NCBI RefSeq assembly: GCF_000262465.1
Contig: NZ_CM001489.1
Location: forward strand, 6,449,222-6,513,221
DNA: 64,000 nt
Reading direction: 5' to 3'
Source of the DNA: Frankia sp. QA3
GTDB lineage: Bacteria > Actinomycetota > Actinomycetes > Frankiales > Frankiaceae
The notes under the pieces were generated by a model that saw only the letters and a list, made by a program, of their open reading frames with translations, was not told where the DNA came from and searched no databases. The translations under genes were made by a program, and so were the position numbers. This document shows positions 23,940 through 32,373 of the stretch, in pieces (positions within the stretch are counted from its first letter, which is position 1; each line of letters starts with the position of its first letter).

Positions 23940-26900
23940 GTGGCAACGACCAGTCGCCGCCCGGTGCTGACCCGCGCCAAGGTGATCGTCCCGGTGCTGC
24001 TGGTCCTCGCCCTCGTGATCGCGCTCTTCGCCGTCTTCACGCGGCTCTACACGGACCTGCTGTTCTACCGCTCGGTCGATTTCAGCAAGGTCTTCACGAC
24101 CGTCATCTACACTCGGATCCTGTTGTTCCTCATCTTCGGTGCGGTGATGGCCGTCGTCATCGGGACCAATATCGTACTTGGTTACCGGTTTCGTCCGCAG
24201 TTGCGCCCGCTCTCCACCGAACAGCAGAATCTCGAACGCTACCGGTCGGCGATCGAGCCGTACATGAAGCTGATCCTGCTCGGCATCGCGGCGGTGTTCG
24301 GCCTGGCCGCGGGGCTGTCCGCGTCCGGTCGGTGGCGGACCTGGCTGCTGTGGGTGAACGGCGAGTCGTTCGGGACCACGGACGCCCAATTCCACCGGGA
24401 CATCAGCTACTACACCTTCACGTACCCGTTCCAGCGCTTCCTGCTCGGCTTCCTGCTGACCGCCGTGCTGCTGTCGCTGCTGGTCACCGTGCTGACCCAC
24501 TACCTGTTCGGCGGCATCCGGCTGCAGACGCCGGGGGAGCGGGTGACGCCCGCCGCCAAGGCGCATATCTCCGTGCTGCTCGGACTGCTCGCGCTGCTCA
24601 AGGCGTGGGCCTACTACCTCGACCGCTTCGGCGCGGTGTTCTCCTCGCGCGGGGTCGGGACCGGCGCCTCCTACACCGACGTCCACGCGGTGCTGCCCGC
24701 GAAGCTGATCCTGTTGTTCATCTCGCTGGCCTGCGCGGTGCTGTTCATCTACAACATCTTCCAGCGCGGCTGGACGCTGCCGCTGCTGGGCGCGGGGATC
24801 CTCGTGCTGTCCTCGGTGGTCATCGGCGGCATCTACCCGGCGTTCATCCAGCAGTTCCAGGTGCGGCCGAACGAGGCGACCCGCGAGCAGCCGTACATCG
24901 ACCGCAACATCGCGGCGACCCGAACCGCCTACGGCATCCAGAACGTCAAGCCGCAGCCGTACGAGGCCCGCACCGACGTCACCGCCCCGCAGGTCGCCGC
25001 GGACACCGGCACGGTGCCCAACATCCGCCTGCTCGACCCGAGCAAGCTGTCGCGCACCTTCCAGCAGCTCCAGCAGATCCGCGGTTACTACACCTTCGGC
25101 AAGACCCTCGACGTCGACCGGTACACCGTGACCGGCGCCGACAAGAAGAAGACCACCCGCGACTACGTCGTCTCCGTGCGGGAGCTCAACCAGGCCGGGC
25201 TCGGCGCCGACCAGCGCAACTGGATCAACGAGCACCTGACCTACACCCACGGCAAGGGATTCGTCGCCGCGCCGTCGAACACCGTCGATGCGGGCCAGCC
25301 CGACTTCGACAAGGGCGAGCGGAACCTGCCTCAGGAGGGCGACCTCGGGGTCAAGGAGAACCGGGTCTACTTCGGCGAGCTGTCGCCGAACTACTCCGTC
25401 GTCGGCACCCGCCAGGTGGAGATCGACGGACCCGGCCCCGGGGCCGACACCCAGGCCACAACGACCTACACCGGCGACGGCGGGGTCTCGATCGGCTCGA
25501 CGCTGCGGCAGGCCCTGTTCGCGCTGCGCTTCGGCGAGAAGAACCTGCTGCTGTCCGGGGACATCACCAAGAACTCCCGGATCCTCTACGAGCGCAACCC
25601 GCGGGAGCGGGTCAGCAAGGCCGCGCCCTGGCTCACCCTCGACGGCGACCCGTACCCCGCGGTCGTAAACGGCCGCATCACCTGGATCCTCGACGGCTAC
25701 ACCACGTCGGACGGCTATCCCTACTCCGCCCGGCGGACCCTGGGCGACGTCACCGCCGACTCGGTCACCGCGCAGAGCGGCAACCGCACCCGGCAGGCCG
25801 CGAACCAGGTCAACTACATCCGCAACTCGGTGAAGGCCACCGTCGACGCCTACAACGGCACTGTCACCCTCTACGCCTGGGACGAGTCCGACCCGGTGCT
25901 GCGGACGTGGATGAAGGCGTTCCCGGACACGGTCAAGCCGAAGCGCGACATCTCCCCGTCGCTGCGGGAGCACCTGCGCTACCCCGAGGACCTGTTCAAG
26001 GTGCAGCGCGACCTCATCGGCCGGTACCACGTGTCCGACCCGCGGGACTTCTACTCGCAGGAGGACTTCTGGGAGGTGTCGGACTCACCGGACGGCAGCG
26101 GACAGCCGCAGCCGCCGTTCTACGTCTACAGCCAGCTACCCGGGCGGTCGGGCCCGTCGTACAACCTGACCTCGCCGTTGATCTCGGCCCGGTCGTCGAA
26201 GCTCGCGGCCTACATGGCGGTGTCCAGCGACCCGGCCAACTACGGGCAGTTCACCCTGCTCAAACTCCCGCCGGGGAACACGATCAACGGCCCCGTGCAG
26301 GTGCAGAACGCGATCGAGGCGAACGCCGACGTCGTCAACAAGCTCACCCTGTGGCGGGGAGCGGGCTCGCAGACCATCGAGGGCAACCTGCTGACCCTGC
26401 CGGTCGCGGGCGGGCTGCTCTACGTCGAGCCCTACTACGTCCAGGCCCGGGGCAGCACCGGCTACCCCACCCTGCAGGGCATTGCCACCGCCTTCGGGGA
26501 GCGCATCGGCTTCGGCACCTCGCTGGGGGAGGCGCTCGACAAGGTCTTCGGCCCCGGGGCCGGTGCGGCCGCGGCCGGCGCCGGTAGCGGAGCCACCACG
26601 ATCACTGGTGGCAGTCAGGGCGGTACTCAGGGCGGCGGTGGATCGGGCGCCGCCCCACGGGGCACGTCCGGACTGCGGGACGCCGTCAACGACGCCGACA
26701 GCGCGTACAAGGCCGGCCAGGACGCCCTGCGGAAGAACCCGCCGGACTTCACCGCCTACGGCCAGGCGCAGACCGACCTGGCCAACGCGCTGGGTCGGCT
26801 GCGGACGCTCGCCAGCCCACCCACGACCCCGCCGGCCGCGAGCCCCTCGCCGGGCGGCTCCGCGGCGCCCACGCCCCGCGGCACCGCCGCAGCCGGCTCC

Positions 26901-26990
26901 GCGCCGCCGACGCCGACCACCTCGCAAGCGGCCGCGGCTCCCACGATCAGCCCACCGCAGCAGCCCCGGGCGGCGCCCGCAGCCGGCTGA
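23940..26990 (+). CDS. UPF0182-family large membrane protein
   Basis: The 1016-residue protein has seven strongly hydrophobic segments in the first 300 residues (for example VIVPVLLVLALVIALFAVF and ILLFLIFGAVMAVVIG). A very large extracytoplasmic region follows, with FRDPRDFYSQEDFW-type motifs and a C-terminal Pro/Ala/Ser/Thr-rich tail after about residue 870. Order, length and N-terminal topology match UPF0182, conserved in mycobacteria next to the PDZ protease. GTG 23940 has GGAGG upstream. Function is unknown; the conserved neighbourhood suggests a role with the PDZ protease at the membrane. Confidence 0.9.
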   Translation: MATTSRRPVLTRAKVIVPVLLVLALVIALFAVFTRLYTDLLFYRSVDFSKVFTTVIYTRILLFLIFGAVMAVVIGTNIVLGYRFRPQLRPLSTEQQNLERYRSAIEPYMKLILLGIAAVFGLAAGLSASGRWRTWLLWVNGESFGTTDAQFHRDISYYTFTYPFQRFLLGFLLTAVLLSLLVTVLTHYLFGGIRLQTPGERVTPAAKAHISVLLGLLALLKAWAYYLDRFGAVFSSRGVGTGASYTDVHAVLPAKLILLFISLACAVLFIYNIFQRGWTLPLLGAGILVLSSVVIGGIYPAFIQQFQVRPNEATREQPYIDRNIAATRTAYGIQNVKPQPYEARTDVTAPQVAADTGTVPNIRLLDPSKLSRTFQQLQQIRGYYTFGKTLDVDRYTVTGADKKKTTRDYVVSVRELNQAGLGADQRNWINEHLTYTHGKGFVAAPSNTVDAGQPDFDKGERNLPQEGDLGVKENRVYFGELSPNYSVVGTRQVEIDGPGPGADTQATTTYTGDGGVSIGSTLRQALFALRFGEKNLLLSGDITKNSRILYERNPRERVSKAAPWLTLDGDPYPAVVNGRITWILDGYTTSDGYPYSARRTLGDVTADSVTAQSGNRTRQAANQVNYIRNSVKATVDAYNGTVTLYAWDESDPVLRTWMKAFPDTVKPKRDISPSLREHLRYPEDLFKVQRDLIGRYHVSDPRDFYSQEDFWEVSDSPDGSGQPQPPFYVYSQLPGRSGPSYNLTSPLISARSSKLAAYMAVSSDPANYGQFTLLKLPPGNTINGPVQVQNAIEANADVVNKLTLWRGAGSQTIEGNLLTLPVAGGLLYVEPYYVQARGSTGYPTLQGIATAFGERIGFGTSLGEALDKVFGPGAGAAAAGAGSGATTITGGSQGGTQGGGGSGAAPRGTSGLRDAVNDADSAYKAGQDALRKNPPDFTAYGQAQTDLANALGRLRTLASPPTTPPAASPSPGGSAAPTPRGTAAAGSAPPTPTTSQAAAAPTISPPQQPRAAPAAG

Positions 26991-27065
26991 AGCTCCCGGA
27001 ACGGGACGATCCGCCCCCTTTGTGATCTTCGCCAGGAACTTCCCAAAATCAGGGCCGCCATCGGT

Positions 27066-27096
27066 TTGACATCTGCCGGTGGCGGCCCTGTATAGT
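27066..27096 (+). promoter_or_regulatory. Strong sigma-70-type promoter of tRNA-fMet
   Basis: TTGACA (27066-27071) and TATAGT (27091-27096) are 19 bases apart, and the tRNA starts 14 bases after the -10. A perfect -35 is unusual in this high-GC genome and fits a stable-RNA gene. Confidence 0.75.
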
Positions 27097-27109
27097 AAAG
27101 ACACACCGA

Positions 27110-27186
27110 CGCGGGGTGGAGCAGCTCGGTAGCTCGCTGGGCTCATAACCCAGAGGTCACAGGTTCAAATCCTGTCCCCGCTACCA
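27110..27186 (+). tRNA. Initiator tRNA-Met (CAT)
   Basis: A 77-base cloverleaf with encoded CCA. The anticodon loop is CTCATAA with anticodon CAT. The acceptor ends pair CGCGGGG with CCCCGCT, leaving base 1 (C) opposite T, and the anticodon stem has three consecutive G-C pairs (GGG with CCC). An unpaired first base and the three G-C pairs are the marks of initiator tRNA-fMet rather than elongator Met. Confidence 0.93.
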
Positions 27187-27188
27187 GC

Positions 27189-27226
27189 CGAAGGGGCTCC
27201 CGGAGAATTCTCCGGGAGCCCCTTCG
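27189..27226 (+). terminator. Terminator of the tRNA gene
   Basis: A perfect 38-base palindrome centred on GAATTC starts three bases after the tRNA. Each arm is up to 19 bases, and no T-run follows. Confidence 0.8.
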
Positions 27227-27796
27227 CATTCCACCGTTCGCAGGCTCTGCCTCTGCCGCGCTCCAGTAGAGATCCGCGCACCCGCGCCGGGCGCGGCGTC
27301 CTGGCCTGCATACCCGCTGCGGACGACCGCCCGGCCGTCCTCACGTCGCCGCCGCTCTCCTGCCACGCTCCCCGCCCGACACCGCCAACCAGCCCGGCCT
27401 TGTCTTCCCGGCCAGCTCGCGGCCAGCTCGTGCCGAGGCTCAACCACGGTTCTGGCCCGAAAAACCGTGGCTGGACCTCGGCACGAGCTACGTATGCGGC
27501 CGATCACCGAAAGACACCGCAGTCGGCGGCCCCAGATCCGGTACTGATCAGTGGCGGCAAGGTCGTGGCTGACGCGCGAGACCGAGTTACGACCCCTCAA
27601 AGGATGGTCAGCGATCCGTCGTCGCGCTGGTCCTGCACCATTGCAATCGCGTTGCGATCTCTCCAGGGATGATCGGCTGCGCGCCGGCACGGCGCAGTGA
27701 GCGTCGACAGTCGACGACCAGGCTGGAGCCAGGGGACGGCCGGCCAGCTCGGCGCGGGGGCCGGCCTTGCTGGCTGGCCGATCGTCGCTGGCCCGG
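27227..27796. other. Gene-free stretch after tRNA-fMet
   Basis: No frame here has convincing codon bias, a good ribosome site or a recognisable family. The only structure is the long inverted repeat at 27425-27489. I see no integrase, direct repeat of the tRNA end or other sign of an integrated element. Confidence 0.5.
27425..27489. repeat. Long imperfect inverted repeat (65 bp)
   Basis: Two arms of about 27 bases, starting AGCTCGTGCCGAGG on each strand, pair with three mismatches around an 11-base centre (CTGGCCCGAAA). It could be a terminator, a small non-autonomous element or a structured RNA. It stands alone in a gene-free stretch. Confidence 0.7.
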
Positions 27797-28057
27797 TCAG
27801 CGACCGCGGGGCGTGCGCCAGGGGCTGGCGGGACGGACCGCCTCGGCGGCGCGGACCAGGGCCTGGGCGAGGTGACGGGCCTCGTCGGGGTCGAGATAGG
27901 CGGCGGCGAGCGTATCCAGCATCGGGGCGTCCAGCCGCAGGAGGATCACCGGTGCCGTGCCGGCGCTCGCCGGAGGCTCGGGCCGCACGGTGATCTCAGC
28001 CTGGCCAATGCGAGTAATTATTATGCCGTCCTGCGGGTCATGGTGGACCAGCGCCAT
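27797..28057 (-). CDS. Small conserved-looking hypothetical protein
   Basis: The 86-residue product begins MALVHHDPQDGIIITRIGQ and continues with alternating strands and an acidic Ala/Leu-rich helix (LDPDEARHLAQALVRAAEAV) near residues 55-75. I recognise no family. The ATG at 28057 is preceded by GGGGTG at a good spacing, and third positions are G/C-rich except in the first codons. It lies alone on its strand, 295 bases downstream of the Lrp gene. The lower-GC region just upstream (28070-28140) probably holds its promoter. Confidence 0.55.
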   Translation of the reverse strand: MALVHHDPQDGIIITRIGQAEITVRPEPPASAGTAPVILLRLDAPMLDTLAAAYLDPDEARHLAQALVRAAEAVRPASPWRTPRGR

Positions 28058-28351
28058 GCTCACCCCATCGTGTCTGGGCCGAGTTGTTTGACAGTCATTG
28101 CACGAGTTGGACTCTTGTTGGTACTGCTTGGTTGTTCGAGGGACGGTGTCGGCGGCGTGACTCCGCGGTCCGTTCCCTTCTGCCGGCGCCTCACCCGTGG
28201 CGACGAGTGCGCATCCACCGGTTCGGACCCGGACATGTGTCCGGCCACGGCTTATCGCCGTTGTCGTCTCGCTTCGCCACTGCTGGCTGCCGTCCCGTTC
28301 GTGCCCCCGGCCCCCGGGCCGCCCCTGTCCGCCCATCCCGCACCTGGCACG

Positions 28352-28840
28352 TCAGCGCGCTCCCCAGGTGTAGGTCTGCTTCACCAGACGCAGGTAGACG
28401 AACGTCTCCGTGGCGAGCACCTGGGGCAGGGCGCGGATCCGGGCGTTGATCAGATCCAGCAGGTGCTCGTCGTCCTCGGCGACGATCTCGACGATGAGGT
28501 CGAACGAGCCGGCCGTGAGCACGACGTAGTCGACCTCGGGGAGCTCGGCGATGGTGTCGGCGACCACCCGGGTGTCACCGGTGACCCGCACGCCGATCAT
28601 GGCTTCCCGGTGGAAGCCGACCCGCAGCGGATCGGTGACGGCGACGATCTGCATCACCCCGGCGTCGAGCAGCCGCTGGACCCGCTGCCGCACCGCCGCC
28701 TCGGACAGCCCGACGGCCGCCGCCATCGCCGCGTAGGAGCGCCGGCCGTCCTGCTGGAGCTGCTCGATGATCGCCTTGTTGATGTCGTCTAGCAGCCCGT
28801 CCGAGGCGGATCGCTGGCCGGGTGTCCGTCGAGACTGCAC
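28352..28840 (-). CDS. Lrp/AsnC-family transcriptional regulator
   Basis: The 162-residue protein has the AsnC helix-turn-helix (DDINKAIIEQLQQDGRRSYA then AAVGLSEAAVRQRVQRL) and the RAM ligand-binding domain (VTGDTRVVADTIAELPEVDY, GSFDLIVEIVAEDDEHLL). Such proteins sense amino acids or related compounds as octamers. It is divergent from the class III aminotransferase gene, 227 bases away, and is the natural candidate to regulate the amine-catabolic genes that follow. The GTG at 28840 is the first reasonable start. The ligand is unknown. Confidence 0.9.
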   Translation of the reverse strand: MQSRRTPGQRSASDGLLDDINKAIIEQLQQDGRRSYAAMAAAVGLSEAAVRQRVQRLLDAGVMQIVAVTDPLRVGFHREAMIGVRVTGDTRVVADTIAELPEVDYVVLTAGSFDLIVEIVAEDDEHLLDLINARIRALPQVLATETFVYLRLVKQTYTWGAR

Positions 28841-29067
28841 CCGGCATCCTCCTCGTCTCGCCCGGCGGCGCGCCGGTCCGATCGCCGGCCGGGGCGCCGG
28901 GCCGCGCCGGCTCGGACCCTTCGGATGGCGTCTGCTGTCATCGTATGGCTACGAGTGAACGAACGGGGAAGCGATACCCAAATCGGCTTTTGTCTACGGA
29001 TTCCCTCGCTCAATGGCCGGTCGAGCTACGCTTTCGGTAGGCGCTTGGCTGAAGGGATGCGTGGACG

Positions 29068-30471
29068 GTGTCGAATCTGATCGTTTCCGAGGCAAGTGTG
29101 ACCCAGGCCGCACTTCATGCCAGGGCGGCGGAGCTCACCGAACGGGAGGAGGCCCGTCTGCAGGCCCGTACCCGGGGTTCCGAACGGCTGCACGCGCGGG
29201 CGGCGCGGTCGATGACGTCGGGAGTGCCGTCGTCGTACCAGATCCGCGACCCGTGGCCGATCTACCTCACCCGGGGCCAGGGCTCGCTGGTGTGGGACGT
29301 CGACGGCAACGAGTACGCCGACTTCCACAACGGCTTCGGGTCGATGGTCCAGGGCCACGCCCACCCCGCGATCGTGCGGGCGGTGACCGAGCGGGTCGCC
29401 CTCGGCACCCACTTCGCGATGCCGACCGAGGACTCGGTCGTGGTCAGCGAGGAGCTCGCCCGCCGGTTCGGGCTGCCGCAGTGGCGCTACGTCAACTCCG
29501 GCTCCGAGGCGACGATGGACGCCATCCGCATCGCCCGCGGGGTCACCGGCCGCGACACGATCATCAAGATCTTCGGCTCTTACCACGGCCACCACGACTA
29601 CGTGATGGTGTCGATCGGTGCGCCCTACGACGACATCGGCCCGGCCGACAACATGAACTCCCTCGGCTACGGCGCGGGCATCCCGCAGGCCGTCATCGAC
29701 CTCACCGTGCCGGTCCCGTTCAACGACGCCCCCGCGATGGAACGTCGGATCGAGGCGCTCGCCGCCGAGGGCCGCCTCCCCGCCTGCGTGATCATGGAGG
29801 CGGCGATGATGAACCTGGGCGTCGTCCTGCCAGAGCCCGGCTACCTGGAGGCGGTCCGGGAGATCACCGCCCGGCATGGCATCATCCTGATCTTCGACGA
29901 GGTCAAGACCGGCCTGTGCGTCGCGGCCGGCGGTGCCACCGAGCGCTTCGGCGTGCGTCCCGACATGATCACGCTGGCCAAGGCGCTCGGCGGCGGCCTG
30001 CCGTCGGGCGCCATCGGCGCGACCGTCGAGATCATGGAGGTCGTCGCCTCGGACAAGGTCAAGCAGGTCGGCACGTACAACGGCAACCCGCTGACCATGG
30101 CCGCCGCCCGAGCGAGCCTGTTCGAGGTGCTCACCCCCGACTCCTACGCCCACCTCGATCGCCTCAACGACCGCCTGATCGCCGGCTGCGACGAGATCCT
30201 CGCCCGCCACGGCATCCCCGGCTACACCGTCGGGATCAGCTCCAAGGGATGCGTGCACTTCACCGACGCACCCATCCGCGACTACACGTCCTTCATGGCA
30301 CACCAGAACGCCGAGCTGCCCGAGCTCGCCTGGCTCTACAACGCCAACCGCGGCGTCCTGATGGCGCCCGGCCGCGAGGAGGAGTGGACCCTGTCGGTGC
30401 AGCACACCGATGCCGACGTCGACCGCTACCTCGACAGCCTCGACCACCTCGCTCACGACCTCACGGCCTGA
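29068..30471 (+). CDS. Class III PLP aminotransferase (GSA-aminotransferase-like)
   Basis: The 467-residue protein has the class III layout: NSGSEATMDAIRIARG near residue 148, YHGHHDYV, IIFDEV-type ILIFDEVKTG near 275, and LAKALGGG with the PLP lysine K305. It is closest in pattern to glutamate-1-semialdehyde aminomutase, but the context (Lrp regulator, FAD amine oxidase, aldehyde dehydrogenase) suggests amine or omega-amino acid transamination rather than haem synthesis. Similar sets occur in streptomycete polyamine catabolism. GTG 29068 has GAAGGGAT upstream. Substrate is inference. Confidence 0.85.
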   Translation: MSNLIVSEASVTQAALHARAAELTEREEARLQARTRGSERLHARAARSMTSGVPSSYQIRDPWPIYLTRGQGSLVWDVDGNEYADFHNGFGSMVQGHAHPAIVRAVTERVALGTHFAMPTEDSVVVSEELARRFGLPQWRYVNSGSEATMDAIRIARGVTGRDTIIKIFGSYHGHHDYVMVSIGAPYDDIGPADNMNSLGYGAGIPQAVIDLTVPVPFNDAPAMERRIEALAAEGRLPACVIMEAAMMNLGVVLPEPGYLEAVREITARHGIILIFDEVKTGLCVAAGGATERFGVRPDMITLAKALGGGLPSGAIGATVEIMEVVASDKVKQVGTYNGNPLTMAAARASLFEVLTPDSYAHLDRLNDRLIAGCDEILARHGIPGYTVGISSKGCVHFTDAPIRDYTSFMAHQNAELPELAWLYNANRGVLMAPGREEEWTLSVQHTDADVDRYLDSLDHLAHDLTA

Positions 30472-30607
30472 GACGTGACCGGACGCCCTCGAGATCAACG
30501 CGGCTGGGCGCTCTCTCTTTCGAGGGGTCACCGAAGCGCACCAGACCGGGGTCCGAGGGCCGGGCACGGGAGCGCTGATGATCATCGGGGGATCGTCATT
30601 GTGCGAC

Positions 30608-30628
30608 CGCTCGCTTGTAAGGCGAGCG
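30608..30628. terminator. Small hairpin between convergent genes
   Basis: A 7-bp stem CGCTCGC/GCGAGCG with loop TTGTAAG lies between the convergent aminotransferase and FAD-oxidase genes. Confidence 0.4.
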
Positions 30629-30675
30629 CTCTCCTGCATCTGATCCCCTGGCTGGATCGCGGCCGACGGGGAGGG

Positions 30676-32184
30676 TCAGTGGCCGGTTAGGTGGTCCAGG
30701 GCGGGGCCGAGGCGGGAAGGACGGCCGGTGCGGTTCTCCCGGGTGTCGGTGGCGGCGGCGAGCAGGCGGCCGGCGTTGATGCCGAGCCAGCGGGCCGGTT
30801 CGGGTTCCCAGGGGCGGCGGTGGTCGACGACCCAGGGGAGTTCCGTGCGGGGTGAGCGGTGGCCGCGGATCAGGTCGGCGAGGGTTCGTCCGGCCAGGGC
30901 GGCGGCGGCCACGCCGTCGCCGACGTAGCCGCCCGCCCAGGCCAGGCCCGTGTCGGGATCGAAGGAGACGCCGGGGGTCCAGTCGCGGGGGACGCCTAGG
31001 GGGCCGCCCCAGCGGTGGGTGATCCGGGCGCTCGCGGCGGCGGGGAACAGGGTGGCCAGGGTGCGGCGGAGGTGCTCGAAGACGGCGGGGGAGGAGTCGA
31101 ACGCGGGGCTGGTGCGCGAGCCGAAGTGGTAGGGCGCGCCGCGGCCGCCGAGGACGATCCGGCCGTCGGCGCTGCGCTGGGCGTAGATGAGCAGCCGGCG
31201 CCCGTCGGACAGGGTGACTCGGCGGTTCCAGCCGATTTCCGTCCAGACCGACTCCGGTAGCGGCTCCGTGGCGATGATCAGCGAGTAGACGGGGGCGAGG
31301 TCGCGGCGCAGGCCGGGCAGGGTGGCGGTGTAGCCCTCGGTGGCCCGCACGACGACGCCGGCCTGGATCTCGCCGTCGGCCAGCACGACCCGGCCCGGCT
31401 CGAGGCGCTGGGCGGGGGAGTGCTCGAACAGCTCGGCGCCGTGGCGCTGTACCGCCGCCGCGAGGCCGCGGACGAGCTTGAGCGGGTGCAACGCGGCGCA
31501 CTGCGGGTCGAGGATCCCGCCGAGCGCGCCGGGCACCCGGACGAGGCGTGCGGCCTGGTCGGCGTCCAGCCAACGGGGCGCGGAGTCGACGGTGGGCGCG
31601 GGCGGACCGGTGACGGCGGCCGTCGAGGCGTGCGGCCCGGTCGCGGCAGGGGTCCGGGCTGCGGCGCCAGGGCGGGCTGCGGCGGCGGGGCGGGCTGCGG
31701 CGCCAGGGCCGGATGCGGCGGCGGGGCGGGCTGCGGCGGCGGGGCGAGATGTCGCGGCGGGGAGGGTCGCGCGCAGGCGGGTGAGCTGGGCGGGGGTGGT
31801 GGCGAGTTCGAGGAAGCCGTCCTTGACGAGGTCGCAGTCGATGCCCTCGGTGCGGCAGACGGCGTCGATGGCGTCGATGGTGGCCGCGAGTGGCTCTCGC
31901 ATCGCCTCCGCCATCGACTGGACGGGGAACAGCGCCGAGCACCAGCCGCCGTTGCGCCCGGACGCGCCGAATCCGGCGGTCTCCCGCTCGACGACGGCCA
32001 CCCGCAGGTTCGGGTCGTCTCGGCGCAGATGGTAGGCGGTCCACAGGCCGGTGAAGCCGGCGCCGACGATGCAGACGTCGGCGGTGAGCCTGCCCAGCAG
32101 CCGGGGCCGGGGTGCCGGAGCGGGGCCGGCGGTGTCCAGCCACAGGGACGGTACGGCGGCGGCGGGACGGCGGCGGCCCGGCAT
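30676..32184 (-). CDS. FAD-dependent amine oxidoreductase (PuuB/DAO family)
   Basis: The 502-residue protein opens with the FAD-binding dinucleotide motif ADVCIVGAGFTGLWTAYHL near residue 35, followed by GASGRNGGWCSALFP. It ends with WAGGYVGDGVAAAALAGRTL near 410, all typical of the DAO family close to gamma-glutamylputrescine oxidase. Around residues 145-195 an Ala/Pro/Arg/Gly low-complexity stretch encoded by an 18-bp repeat is inserted before WLDADQAARLVRVPG. The enzyme would oxidise an amine to an aldehyde with H2O2 release, feeding the divergent aldehyde dehydrogenase. ATG 32184 is the start, with weak ribosome site. Substrate is inferred. Confidence 0.85.
   Translation of the reverse strand: MPGRRRPAAAVPSLWLDTAGPAPAPRPRLLGRLTADVCIVGAGFTGLWTAYHLRRDDPNLRVAVVERETAGFGASGRNGGWCSALFPVQSMAEAMREPLAATIDAIDAVCRTEGIDCDLVKDGFLELATTPAQLTRLRATLPAATSRPAAAARPAAASGPGAAARPAAAARPGAAARTPAATGPHASTAAVTGPPAPTVDSAPRWLDADQAARLVRVPGALGGILDPQCAALHPLKLVRGLAAAVQRHGAELFEHSPAQRLEPGRVVLADGEIQAGVVVRATEGYTATLPGLRRDLAPVYSLIIATEPLPESVWTEIGWNRRVTLSDGRRLLIYAQRSADGRIVLGGRGAPYHFGSRTSPAFDSSPAVFEHLRRTLATLFPAAASARITHRWGGPLGVPRDWTPGVSFDPDTGLAWAGGYVGDGVAAAALAGRTLADLIRGHRSPRTELPWVVDHRRPWEPEPARWLGINAGRLLAAATDTRENRTGRPSRLGPALDHLTGH
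31656..31757. repeat. In-frame low-complexity repeat in the FAD oxidoreductase gene
   Basis: Units related to GGCGGCGGGGCGGGCTGC recur about five times with small changes. They encode Arg-Pro-Ala-Ala-Ala-type repeats in the oxidase and keep its frame. Confidence 0.75.
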
Positions 32185-32373
32185 CGTTTCGACCTGCCTT
32201 TCGAAGGGGCCGTGCGCCGTCGGCTGGACCGGGCGCGGGTAGCGTGTTTCCGTGGCGTCACGCTCGTTTGTTCACGCTATCCGTGGCCTGAAGTTCGTGG
32301 AAGCATCGTAAACGTTGTGGCGACATGTCCGGCGGCCGGGCGGTCGGGAGACGATCAGCGCTAGGAGAGATGT

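Noticed and set aside
23778..26030. A 750-codon open frame on the minus strand opposite UPF0182
   Set aside because: It is an antisense shadow. The plus-strand protein has seven membrane segments and normal third-position bias, while the minus frame has no family motif and Gly/Val/Asp-rich noise.
27181..27690. A 169-codon minus-strand frame after the tRNA
   Set aside because: It runs through the tRNA terminator and the inverted repeat, has no ribosome site and weak codon bias.
27110..27796. An integrative element anchored at tRNA-fMet
   Set aside because: I found no integrase, no repeat of the tRNA 3' end downstream and no excisionase. The tRNA is followed at once by its own terminator.
29026..30639. 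A 537-codon open frame opposite the aminotransferase
   Set aside because: The class III aminotransferase on the plus strand has all motifs. The antisense frame is open only because stop codons are rare at this GC content.
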